Positions 56,438-64,000 of a stretch of 64,000 nucleotides of DNA are shown piece by piece (positions within the stretch are counted from its first letter, which is position 1; every line of letters starts with the position of its first letter). Source of the stretch: an uncultured Chlorobiaceae bacterium (lineage in GTDB: Bacteria; Bacteroidota; Chlorobiia; Chlorobiales; Chlorobiaceae); assembly GCA_903895195.1 (NCBI GenBank), contig CAITSZ010000011.1:1-64000 (forward strand), written 5' to 3'. The translations under genes were made by a program, and so were the position numbers. The notes under the pieces are model-generated. The model was not told the origin of the DNA, made no database searches, and worked only from the letters and a program-made list of their open reading frames with translations.

Positions 56438-57631
56438 ATGAAGATTGCCTTATACTCGGGGACTTATGTCAAGGACAAGGACGGCGCAGTAAAATCAATC
56501 TCACAGCTGGTTTCTTCATTCCGCCATAACGGCCATCAGGTTACGGTCTGGTCTCCTGATGTTTCGCCTCTTGATAATCATAACGGTCTAACGGTACACA
56601 CCGTACCGGCTTTACCCTTACCGCAATATCCTGACTATAAACTTGGCTTTTTCAGCTCAGAAACAAAGCGCCAGCTTGATGCATTCGCTCCTGATATCGT
56701 TCATATTTCGACTCCGGATTTTGTTGGAAGAAAGTTTCTTCTCTACGCTAAAGAGAGGTCACTGCCACTTGCCTCCGCTTTCCACACGGATTTCCCCTCA
56801 TATTTGAAGTATTACAAGCTTAAGTTTGCCGAAAGGCCATTCTGGAAATATCTGACATGGTTTTATAATTGCTGTGACGTAGTGTTTGCTCCAAATGAGA
56901 GCGTTCGTCGGAAACTTGAAGAAGAAAACATCAGAAATATTGCGATATGGTCGAGAGGAGTTGACAAAGAGCTTTTTGATCCATCTCACCGGTCCGAACA
57001 ACTTCGTGTTAAGTGGAACGCTACAGGAAGGACGGTATTTGTCTTTGCAGGACGCTTTGTGCTTTACAAAGATATTGAGGTTGTTATCAAGGTCTACGAC
57101 CGTTTTATCGAAGCAGGCTACGCTGACAGCGTCCGATTTGTTCTCGTAGGTTCCGGCCCCAAGGAAGCGGAAATGAAGCTGAGAATGCCTGAAGCCGTTT
57201 TTCCCGGCTATCTTACCGGAGTTGAGCTTTCCGAGGCATACGCAAGTGGGGATGTTTTTCTTTTTCCATCAATCACGGAGGCATTTTGCAATGTTGCGCT
57301 GGAAGCTATTGCTTCGGGTCTTCCTTTGGTGGTTTCGGATAAAGGAGGTTGTCGGGATATTGTTGAGAGATCTGGAGCAGGCCTTCTTGCCCGATCAGGA
57401 GATGTTGATGACTTTTTTAGTAAATGCCTTGAATTGTCTGGGAAATCTCTTCACTACCAGGAACTTCAAGCTCGCGGTCTCGCCTTTGCAGAAACAAAGT
57501 CATGGTCCTCTATTAATAGTGTCGTCGTTGACCTGTATAAAGAGATGGTTAATGGTGCAGCTGGAAGTATAGCCTGCTGCACTGCGCTAAGTGCTGAGCG
57601 TTTTGTCAATAATGCTGATATAACATCATGA
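56438..57631 (+). CDS. GT4 family glycosyltransferase
   Basis: This 397-residue GT-B enzyme begins MKIALYSGTYVKDKDGAVKS and carries a first-domain AFHTDFPSYLKYYKL and the donor-binding motif of GT4 (FLFPSITEAFCNVALEAIASGLPLVVSDKGG, E-x7-E). It has the layout of MgtA/SQD2-type alpha-glycosyltransferases, so mannose or sulfoquinovose transfer to a lipid is possible, not proven. It overlaps gnd by four bases (ATGA). Confidence 0.85.
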   Translation: MKIALYSGTYVKDKDGAVKSISQLVSSFRHNGHQVTVWSPDVSPLDNHNGLTVHTVPALPLPQYPDYKLGFFSSETKRQLDAFAPDIVHISTPDFVGRKFLLYAKERSLPLASAFHTDFPSYLKYYKLKFAERPFWKYLTWFYNCCDVVFAPNESVRRKLEEENIRNIAIWSRGVDKELFDPSHRSEQLRVKWNATGRTVFVFAGRFVLYKDIEVVIKVYDRFIEAGYADSVRFVLVGSGPKEAEMKLRMPEAVFPGYLTGVELSEAYASGDVFLFPSITEAFCNVALEAIASGLPLVVSDKGGCRDIVERSGAGLLARSGDVDDFFSKCLELSGKSLHYQELQARGLAFAETKSWSSINSVVVDLYKEMVNGAAGSIACCTALSAERFVNNADITS

Positions 57632-58527
57632 AGATAGGATTTGTAGGTCTCGGAAAAATGGGGTTCAATATGGCTCAGCATCTTCTTGAATGCGGTCATG
57701 ATCTTGTTGTCTTCGATCTTTCTGAAAATGCAATTGCCTCTCTTGCTGAAAAAGGAGCGGTTGCCTCAACCTCTCTGCAGGATCTTTCCGCCATGTTGCC
57801 ATCACCCCGTATTATATGGCTTATGGTGCCTGCCGGCGTTCCGGTGGACAAGACACTTGATACCCTTTCAGCGTTGCTGCAGCCGGGGGATATCGTCATA
57901 GATGGCGGAAACTCACATTATACAGATTCAGAGAAAAGAGCTCAACGCCTCAATGAAAAAGGGATTTATTTCCTTGATGCAGGCACAAGCGGCGGGTTGG
58001 AAGGAGCCCGGAGGGGCGCCTGTATTATGGTAGGAGGGGCTAAAAGTGCTTATGATCTTGTCGCGCCCTTGCTGAAAGATATGTGTGTGGAAAACGGGTA
58101 TGGTTATATGGGAGGGTCAGGTTCCGGTCATTTTGCAAAAATGGTTCATAACGGAGTTGAATATGGTATGATGCAGGCTATCGGAGAAGGATTTAATCTT
58201 CTTGCCTCCAGTCATCATGATTTTAATCTTGAAGAGGTCTCAAGAGTCTGGGCAAATGGTTCGGTTATTCGGGGCTGGTTGATGGACCTTGTAGTTCGCG
58301 CATTTCAGAGAGATCCAAAACTTGAGTTTCTCAGTGGTCGTATAGCCGATTCAGGAGAGGGACGCTGGACGGTTGAGGCCGCTCTTGAACAAGAGGTATC
58401 AATTCCTGTGATTGCGGCATCTCTTTTCAGCCGTTATCGTTCTCGTTCCGAAGAAAATTTATCCGACAGGGTCGTTTCTGCATTGCGATATGAGTTCGGT
58501 GGGCACCCCTTCACTGAAAAACCATAA
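57628..58527 (+). CDS. gnd: 6-phosphogluconate dehydrogenase (decarboxylating), short NAD-type
   Basis: This 299-residue protein has the NAD-binding [23 protein letters not shown] and then [35 protein letters not shown], and [18 protein letters not shown] with the catalytic lysine. At about 300 residues it is the short Gnd family (GndA/YqeC type) rather than the 470-residue form. It makes ribulose 5-phosphate from 6-phosphogluconate. The start overlaps the glycosyltransferase stop. Confidence 0.95.
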   Translation: MKIGFVGLGKMGFNMAQHLLECGHDLVVFDLSENAIASLAEKGAVASTSLQDLSAMLPSPRIIWLMVPAGVPVDKTLDTLSALLQPGDIVIDGGNSHYTDSEKRAQRLNEKGIYFLDAGTSGGLEGARRGACIMVGGAKSAYDLVAPLLKDMCVENGYGYMGGSGSGHFAKMVHNGVEYGMMQAIGEGFNLLASSHHDFNLEEVSRVWANGSVIRGWLMDLVVRAFQRDPKLEFLSGRIADSGEGRWTVEAALEQEVSIPVIAASLFSRYRSRSEENLSDRVVSALRYEFGGHPFTEKP

Positions 58528-58540
58528 CCGGGCACGAATA

Positions 58541-59977
58541 ATGAAGGTAAAAACCGATAATTTTACTGTCGTTATTTTTGGTGCCAACAGCGACCTTGCC
58601 GCCCGTAAACTCTATCCTTCGCTTTATGAGCTTGCGCAGTGGGGGCATCTGCCGGATCAATATCGCATTATCGGCGTCGGACGTTCCGCTCTTTCCAATG
58701 AGGATTTTCGCTCCCTTGTTCACGAAAAACTCTTAACCTTTTCTCCCGGTATTGTTCTTGATGAATTCTCTTTCAAAGCATTCTGTTCCAGATTTTTTTA
58801 TGTAAAACTTGATTTTAAGGATTTTGACAGCTATCAGGATCTTTACAAGGAGGTTATGGCTGTTTCGCATGAGGCCTCTCTTTGCGAGCATATTCTTTAT
58901 TATCTGGCAACCCCGCCTGATCTTGCGCCGGTTATTATCAGAAATCTTGATCAGGCAGGGCTTGGAGGAAAAAAAGAGTCCTGTGGCGGTTGGATAAAAA
59001 TTATCGTTGAGAAGCCCTATGGAAGAGACTTGGAGACAGCGCGTCAGCTGAACGTTGTCATCGGTGAGGTGTTTAGAGAGGATCAGATATTTCGAATTGA
59101 TCACTACCTCGGCAAGGAGCCGGTGCAGAACATTATGGTTTTCCGGTTTTCCAACGGCATTTTTGAGCCATTATGGACCCGCAATTTCATAGCTAATGTG
59201 GAGATCACCATTGCAGAGGATTTTGGTATCCGTGACCGTGGCACATTCTATGAAGAGGCAGGTCTGCTTCGCGATATCATCCAGAACCATGCTCTTCAAC
59301 TGCTTGCTGCCGTTGCCATGGAGCCGCCGGTGAATCTTTCCGCAGATTCAGTGCGCGATGAAAAAGCCAAGGTTCTCCGTTCGATCCGTCCGTTTACAGC
59401 TGCCACTGCCGGGGAGTCAGTTATTCTTGGCCAGTACGAAGGATATCGGGCTGAAAAAAACGTAGCTCCTGATTCCACGGTTGAAACCTTTGCCGCACTG
59501 AAATTTTATATCGATAACTGGAGGTGGAAAGACGTTCCTTTTTTTGTGAAGGCTGGCAAAAACCTTGCTGAAACGCAGACCAGAATTGTCATTACCTTCA
59601 AGTGCCCTCCCCAGAACTATTTTGGACCTGCTGAAAGCTGCAGCTATACCTCCAATCAGGTCATTCTTTCTATTCAACCTGAAGAGACCATTGCATTGCG
59701 ATTCGGAGCTAAACGTCCGGGTGAAGCGGTGATTACGGACCCGGTCTACATGAAATTCGATTATAAAACCTCATTTGCCGAAGAAGGTATGACGCCATAT
59801 CATCGTCTGTTGCTTGATGCCATTGCAGGCGAGCAGATGAATTTTATTCGTCAGGACAGTGTCGAACATTCATGGGAAATTGTTGATGCCATAAGGGAAT
59901 CTGTTCAAGGGACTCCGTCTGAGCCCTACCCGATCCATTCCAGTGGACCTGAGTCAGCTGCAAGGATTTATAGTTGA
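58541..59977 (+). CDS. zwf: Glucose-6-phosphate 1-dehydrogenase
   Basis: This 478-residue protein starts [21 protein letters not shown] (the NADP motif GxxxxLxxxKL). It has the active-site motif [19 protein letters not shown] and the C-terminal [24 protein letters not shown]. It catalyses the first step of the oxidative pentose phosphate pathway. The chosen ATG at 58541 follows the gnd stop by 13 bases; the frame extends further upstream inside gnd. Its 3' end overlaps convergent pgl by 24 bases. Confidence 0.97.
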   Translation: MKVKTDNFTVVIFGANSDLAARKLYPSLYELAQWGHLPDQYRIIGVGRSALSNEDFRSLVHEKLLTFSPGIVLDEFSFKAFCSRFFYVKLDFKDFDSYQDLYKEVMAVSHEASLCEHILYYLATPPDLAPVIIRNLDQAGLGGKKESCGGWIKIIVEKPYGRDLETARQLNVVIGEVFREDQIFRIDHYLGKEPVQNIMVFRFSNGIFEPLWTRNFIANVEITIAEDFGIRDRGTFYEEAGLLRDIIQNHALQLLAAVAMEPPVNLSADSVRDEKAKVLRSIRPFTAATAGESVILGQYEGYRAEKNVAPDSTVETFAALKFYIDNWRWKDVPFFVKAGKNLAETQTRIVITFKCPPQNYFGPAESCSYTSNQVILSIQPEETIALRFGAKRPGEAVITDPVYMKFDYKTSFAEEGMTPYHRLLLDAIAGEQMNFIRQDSVEHSWEIVDAIRESVQGTPSEPYPIHSSGPESAARIYS

Positions 59978-60781
59978 GTGGGTAAACCAGAACGTTTTGC
60001 CGTTCAGAGGATCAACAAGGCTTGCCGGTACACTCTTCTCTTTTTCAAGAAATATTCTCTCTGCAAGTTTTCCTTTCTCATTACCAGCGGTAAAAAACAG
60101 CACGTTCCGTGCATGGTTGATGACCGGCAGAGTGAGCGTAAGCCGCTTTCCCGGTGGCTTGGCTAACGGCTCGTTGACAGCAATAACCCATCGTTTATTT
60201 TCCTGAAGAGCCTTTGCATTGTCAGCAAACAATGATGCAGTATGCCCGTCTTCTCCAAGCCCGAGAATTATAAGGTCAAACGTCGGAAACTCCTTTTCTG
60301 ACAACGCGTTGTCAGGCATAAAAAAATTACGCATGGTCTCTTCATACCCTAAAGCAGGCTCATTTTCATCTTCCTGTTCTGCGGGCATTCTAAAAATATG
60401 GTTTTCAGAAAGAGATACTTGTGATAGCAGTGTCTCCCGGGCCATCCGGTAATTACTCTCTTTATCGTCGAAAGGGACACCTCGTTCATCCCCCCAGAAA
60501 AGCCATGTCTTCTCCCAGGGCATACAGGTTATGTTCCCTTTTCTGACCGCTGCGTCAGGCAAGGGGAGTTGAAGCCCATAATTATTAAAAGTATCGGTCG
60601 CAACACCTCGCGCAAGTTGCCGATACAGTGATCCGGGCGATTTCCCGCCTGCAAGAGCAAGAGAGAAACGCCCGTGCTCATTAACAGCCCGATATGCTTC
60701 AGAAATAATGAGCGCAGCGGCGTGTTCTGTTATCTCAGCCTCAGAGCCTTTATAGAGAAACTTTTGTCCAGCAGTGTTCAT
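59954..60781 (-). CDS. pgl: 6-phosphogluconolactonase
   Basis: This 275-residue protein has [19 protein letters not shown] (the lactone-binding loop), [22 protein letters not shown], and [17 protein letters not shown] near residue 180, all diagnostic of Pgl/DevB. It hydrolyses 6-phosphogluconolactone. It is convergent to zwf and completes the oxidative branch of the pentose phosphate pathway with gnd and zwf. Confidence 0.95.
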   Translation of the reverse strand: MNTAGQKFLYKGSEAEITEHAAALIISEAYRAVNEHGRFSLALAGGKSPGSLYRQLARGVATDTFNNYGLQLPLPDAAVRKGNITCMPWEKTWLFWGDERGVPFDDKESNYRMARETLLSQVSLSENHIFRMPAEQEDENEPALGYEETMRNFFMPDNALSEKEFPTFDLIILGLGEDGHTASLFADNAKALQENKRWVIAVNEPLAKPPGKRLTLTLPVINHARNVLFFTAGNEKGKLAERIFLEKEKSVPASLVDPLNGKTFWFTHSTINPCS

Positions 60782-61253
60782 CTCCTGTTTCCGTTATGTT
60801 CTTCTAATTCCTGCGATTGAACCACTTCCCCCGATGTGCCCAGCAAAAAGAGCCATCCTTTCGTCAAAAATAAGGTTTTCCGGCAATAGAGTTTCATAGA
60901 TCCTCAAGATTACCATAATGCCAAAATCCATCCCTTCACCTCAGCACTTTTTTATAATTGAAGATATGGAGTTTCATCAAACCATTTTCAGTTCATGGTG
61001 TCTGGTGTCTGGTGCCTGATGCTAAATCTTCATTGCATCACCGGGACCAGTGGCCAGGACACCCGACGTATCTTATATCTGCGCACTATCGCTTGTTGGG
61101 CGATAAGCCTGCGGCATAAAGAGCATTCTGCGCGGCTGCGCTTGCCCGGGAGGCAGGACGGGCCTCTTCATCCAGTTTGCCTTCTGCGTGGTAGTTGCGT
61201 ATCTTGCGTTGATATGTTTCAATAACCCGGTTTATTGAGCAAAAGGATTTTTT
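60782..61253. other. Intergenic region with short repeats and a possible coding relic
   Basis: This 472-bp gap upstream of the DUF2278 gene holds a short tandem-like TGTCTGGTG repeat (about 60998-61018). On the minus strand, 61086-61240 reads IRNYHAEGKLDEEARPASRA and more with coding-like composition, ending at a stop at 61086, but without a start. It may be a gene fragment. No tRNA or known RNA was recognised. Confidence 0.5.
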
Positions 61254-61958
61254 ATGCCACTCTTCGATGGATATGGTGTTCTGGTCGGTACACTGTTGAA
61301 TTATTACTGCGATCATGCGGCGAACGAAGGAACCTATTACCATTGTAATCTGAAGGTGCGCGCTCACGGCAGAGTTTTTCGCTGTGCGGTAGACCTTGAC
61401 AGCAAGAATGATGCACACGGGCTTCAATGGCGTTTGGTAGAGCTTCCTTCCGGTGCTTTGCATAAAATTCTTCATTTTCAGGAGGGCTGGCATCCTCTTG
61501 ATTCACATCCCGGTTCGGGTGCAATTGATTACTATCGCACTCCTTTGCTTCAGCCGGCTTGCGATGTTCGGGATGTTGTGCCTGATTCAAATAATCATGA
61601 TGCTGCTGCAGAGGAAGAACCATTAAGGGCATCATGGAAATATGGAACAGGGCCAGCCGCATTCAGGGATCTTGAGCCTCTTCTAAAGTCCTCCCGAAAG
61701 CTGTTTATATTTGGTGAACCTTTCAGAACGGGGCATGGCGTTCACAACATCCATCAGAATCAGGGGGATCCTCCGGAAAGCAAATGGTATCATGAAAATG
61801 GAATCTGGCAGGATGGAGCAGTTGTTGCACTTAGGCAAGACAATACCCTGGCGGCTTTTATATCAAAATTTAATACCCAGCTTTTTTTTGCAGACAGCGT
61901 ATGTGTTCTATCCTCTGATTGCGGGAAACCGGCAACAGAGCCCTATCCTGCTGCCTAA
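61254..61958 (+). CDS. DUF2278 (YukJ-like) protein
   Basis: The 234-residue protein starts MPLFDGYGVLVGTLLNYYCD, has a conserved FRCAVDLDSKND motif and the segment HNIHQNQGDPPESKWYHENGIWQDGAVV. This opening and the late N-x-H-x-N-Q-G-(D/N)-P pattern fit the DUF2278/YukJ family, for which no function is known. It is followed by a small gap and a membrane protein gene. Confidence 0.8.
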   Translation: MPLFDGYGVLVGTLLNYYCDHAANEGTYYHCNLKVRAHGRVFRCAVDLDSKNDAHGLQWRLVELPSGALHKILHFQEGWHPLDSHPGSGAIDYYRTPLLQPACDVRDVVPDSNNHDAAAEEEPLRASWKYGTGPAAFRDLEPLLKSSRKLFIFGEPFRTGHGVHNIHQNQGDPPESKWYHENGIWQDGAVVALRQDNTLAAFISKFNTQLFFADSVCVLSSDCGKPATEPYPAA

Positions 61959-62051
61959 GGCAAATGTTTCTTGTAATGATTTCGATTGGGGCCTTTTTTT
62001 GTGACCTATATGTAATATGAAGATAACCGTTAATAAAAAAGGAGAAGAGTT

Positions 62052-62708
62052 ATGGCCGCTTTTGATTTTGGTCTTAAAGTCGATCCGCAGCTGTTCGATC
62101 AACAGTTCAATGCACCTGTATCCGTTAATTCTCAGGACTATATCAGGCAGGGTTGGGAGATGTTCAAAGAGCACATCGGCGAGTTCGTCGGATTCACTCT
62201 CATTGTTTTTGTCGCGTCTGCATTAAGTTCCTCCCTGCATGCTCCGGGCTCCTTTATTTTTTCTGCAATTGCTGCCTCGTTTTATGCCGGATACAGCATT
62301 GTCGCCTTCATGACAGTAAAGGGAAAGCCTTTTCAATTCGGAGATTTTTTCAGGGGCTTCAATTATTTTCTTCCTCTGTTTCTTTCCAGTCTTGCTGGTG
62401 GCCTGCTGGTAAGCATAGGATTTGTACTCCTTATTGTTCCTGGTGTTTATCTTGCCGTAGGATATATGTTTGCCACCTTTCTTATCATTGATTACCGGAT
62501 GGATTTCTGGTCTGCTATGGAGATCAGCCGTAAAATCATTACCAGAAACTGGTTCTCTTTTTTTGGTTTTGCGTTGGTCCTTTGCGCACTTAATTTTTTA
62601 GGTCTGCTGCTTCTTGGTGTGGGACTTCTTGTAACCGTGCCTGTTTCGGCTTGTGCAGCGGCCATTGCCTACAAGGAGATTATAGGTCTCTCTTCGACGG
62701 ACTGGTAG
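62052..62708 (+). CDS. Integral membrane protein, DUF975-like
   Basis: This 218-residue protein has a polar N-terminal stretch and about four or five transmembrane helices (GFTLIVFVASALSSSL, FIFSAIAASFYAGYSIVAF, LFLSSLAGGLLVSIGFVLLIV, then GFALVLCALNFLGLLLLGVGLLV). The repeated N-terminal DYIRQGWEMFKEHIGEFVGF element and the kinked helices with Pro-Gly recall DUF975-type proteins. The function is unknown. AAAGGAGAAGAG precedes the ATG at 62052. Confidence 0.75.
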   Translation: MAAFDFGLKVDPQLFDQQFNAPVSVNSQDYIRQGWEMFKEHIGEFVGFTLIVFVASALSSSLHAPGSFIFSAIAASFYAGYSIVAFMTVKGKPFQFGDFFRGFNYFLPLFLSSLAGGLLVSIGFVLLIVPGVYLAVGYMFATFLIIDYRMDFWSAMEISRKIITRNWFSFFGFALVLCALNFLGLLLLGVGLLVTVPVSACAAAIAYKEIIGLSSTDW

Positions 62709-63077
62709 CCATTACAAATATTTTACTTTTGGTAATGAAAAACAGGCTGTTCCTATAACGAAAAAGCGCGTATTCAGAAAAGCCTGCAAGTGCGGACAGA
62801 ACTCCGTCAGATTTGACGGTGACGGGAAAAAATACTATCCTTCCTGAGTATTTTTCCCGGCGGTTTCTTGTTGTAGAGTATTTTCGGATTCAAGAGGGAC
62901 TTTCTTTTCCCCGAGGAAAAAATCGACTTACCATAAAATGGTGGTTCCAATTCTCTCTGTTGTCATGCAGAGGCAGTACAAAGCTTTTTTTATCGCTAAC
63001 ATTCAGGAGTTTCGGCTTTTGTTTATGCCGGTTTCCCTTGTTTGGGGAAACAGGTTTAATCCCGTGAGAGGTTGCTT
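62709..63077. other. Intergenic region without supported gene
   Basis: This 369-bp gap lies between the membrane protein and the L,D-transpeptidase genes. The frames here have atypical composition and no family likeness. It is likely to hold the promoter for the next gene. No hairpin with a T run was found. Confidence 0.5.
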
Positions 63078-63824
63078 ATGATTCGATTGATTTCCATGCT
63101 TTTTATGATGCTGATGATGGTATTTCCTTCCGAAGGACGCTCGCTCGGTTTTGAAAACAAAGCTTTCCGCACTACTCTTTCGGTACTCTCCCAATCTCCG
63201 GAACTGAAAAATAAAATAGATCCATTGGTGCTCAGCAAGGCACTTTCCGGTTATTATTCCCTTAAAGAACAGGGAAAGGTCAATCGTGATGGTATTCTTA
63301 CCATCATTGATTTTAATCGGGCATCAATTGATGAACGACTTTTTGTCATTGACATAAACCAATGTCGATTGCTTTATTCAGGGCTTGTTGCACATGGAAG
63401 CGGCAGCGGTGAAAATTATGCGGAAAGTTTTTCCAACGCACATGGTTCTCATCGGAGCAGTCTCGGATTTTATACCACCGGTGAGACCTATGACGGAAAA
63501 AACGGCTATTCTCTTAAACTTGCAGGTATGGAAAGGGGGATTAACGACAATGCCGAAGCAAGAAGCATCGTCATTCATGGGGCTGCTTATGTCTCCTATG
63601 ATTATATCAGGCAGCATGGGCGCCTTGGTAGAAGTCAGGGGTGTCCCGCACTCTCTTTTGACACTCTTCAGCAGGTTATTGACCTTATTAAAGGCGGAAG
63701 CTGTCTCTTTATCTATCATGGAGACAGTGACTATGCAATCAAGTCACCACTGCTCAATCCTGATCTTGTCTTTCTGCACTCGTTAAGGCCGAATCGTAGT
63801 ATAAACGCATACCAAAACGTATGA
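63078..63824 (+). CDS. Murein L,D-transpeptidase catalytic-domain protein (YkuD_2 type), secreted
   Basis: This 248-residue protein has an N-terminal signal sequence (MIRLISMLFMMLMMVFPSEG) and the catalytic core RSIVIHGAAYVS followed by GRSQGCPALSF with Ser-x-Gly-Cys and the active cysteine. It cleaves or cross-links peptidoglycan peptides in the periplasm. The chosen start is the ATG at 63078 (an upstream TTG at 63072 also opens the frame) with a GAGAGG ribosome-binding site. It overlaps the next gene by four bases (ATGA). Confidence 0.85.
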   Translation: MIRLISMLFMMLMMVFPSEGRSLGFENKAFRTTLSVLSQSPELKNKIDPLVLSKALSGYYSLKEQGKVNRDGILTIIDFNRASIDERLFVIDINQCRLLYSGLVAHGSGSGENYAESFSNAHGSHRSSLGFYTTGETYDGKNGYSLKLAGMERGINDNAEARSIVIHGAAYVSYDYIRQHGRLGRSQGCPALSFDTLQQVIDLIKGGSCLFIYHGDSDYAIKSPLLNPDLVFLHSLRPNRSINAYQNV

Positions 63825-64000
63825 TCGGTATTTTTCTTCTCTGGCTTGCTTTCAGTCCGGTTAAGCCTGTTCCGGAAAGACATGCTGTTTCTCCTCAGGT
63901 GCACCTTCAGCACAAGCAAGAGAATTCTCTTGTTCCTCAAAAGAGCCATCCCGGCAATAGTATAGCAGAACATATCCGACGCCATTTTGACCGCCACTCG
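63821..64000 (+). CDS. Start of a secreted or anchored protein (cut by window edge)
   Basis: Sixty codons are visible from the ATG at 63821, with no stop up to the edge. A short hydrophobic start (MIGIFLLWLAFSP) suggests a signal or anchor sequence, followed by Pro/His/Gln-rich sequence ending IAEHIRRHFDRHS. The family cannot be recognised. The ATGA overlap with the transpeptidase gene means the two are co-translated and may work together on the cell wall. Confidence 0.6.
   Translation, partial: MIGIFLLWLAFSPVKPVPERHAVSPQVHLQHKQENSLVPQKSHPGNSIAEHIRRHFDRHS

Overview
The window is from a green sulfur bacterium (Chlorobiaceae, probably the Chlorobium/Pelodictyon group). The main evidence is three chlorosome envelope genes, csmC, csmA and csmE. 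The moderate G+C content, TonB-dependent receptor, sulfhydrogenase operon and Chlorobi-type housekeeping genes agree with this. The exact species cannot be fixed from sequence alone. Gene density is high. No rRNA, tRNA, CRISPR array or intact insertion sequence was seen.

Layout: 1-636 is the start of a TonB-dependent receptor cut by the left edge. 941-3376 is a divergent pair of a serine-palmitoyltransferase-like enzyme and a short-chain reductase. 3402-5811 holds holA, ssb and a pyrK-like reductase subunit. 6161-11450 is the photosynthetic core: an ArsA/Get3-like ATPase, csmC, csmA, a large acidic-tailed protein and a second ArsA/Get3-like ATPase. 11509-14481 carries folate genes (folK, folB), an orphan YopX-like gene, nadC and acpS. 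14582-21628 carries tig, an M16 peptidase, a reductase, recA, dus and asd. 21615-28140 holds a hypothetical gene, a comEA-like gene, alr, a cystathionine-beta-synthase-like protein lacking its PLP lysine, a zinc-ribbon protein, rpsU and aroA. 28157-34064 contains a hydrolase, a YtxH protein, an HD phosphohydrolase, a dual-OB-like gene, a B12 radical-SAM protein and lptB. csmE stands alone at 34265-34519, next to a DUF2384/RES toxin-antitoxin operon with a clear palindromic operator. 36166-39797 holds a gamma-carbonic-anhydrase-like gene, a flavoprotein, mscS and a SlyD-like isomerase. 39856-43852 is a four-gene NAD(P)-linked [NiFe] sulfhydrogenase operon.

After the hydrogenase come a U32 peptidase, a membrane protein with a SpoU methyltransferase, a roughly 0.98 kb gene-poor patch, a methyltransferase, a universal stress protein, a Lon-like protease and terC. 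These are followed by an aldehyde dehydrogenase, a patatin and a YbaK protein. A glycosyltransferase then leads into gnd and zwf, with pgl convergent: a complete oxidative pentose phosphate set. The right end has a DUF2278 gene, a membrane protein, an L,D-transpeptidase-like protein and a truncated secreted protein.

Most notable points: (1) csmC-csmA bracketed by two Get3d-like ATPases with C-terminal HSP20-like domains, which suggests a chlorosome-protein targeting or assembly module; (2) a full-length pseudo-cystathionine beta-synthase that has lost the PLP lysine and other cofactor contacts but keeps a CBS-type regulatory region; (3) a RES toxin operon with an 11-bp inverted repeat over its promoter and a G9 tract in the antitoxin ribosome-binding region; (4) a hydrogenase large subunit whose gene ends exactly at the mature C-terminus; (5) a possible sphingolipid-type first-step gene pair.
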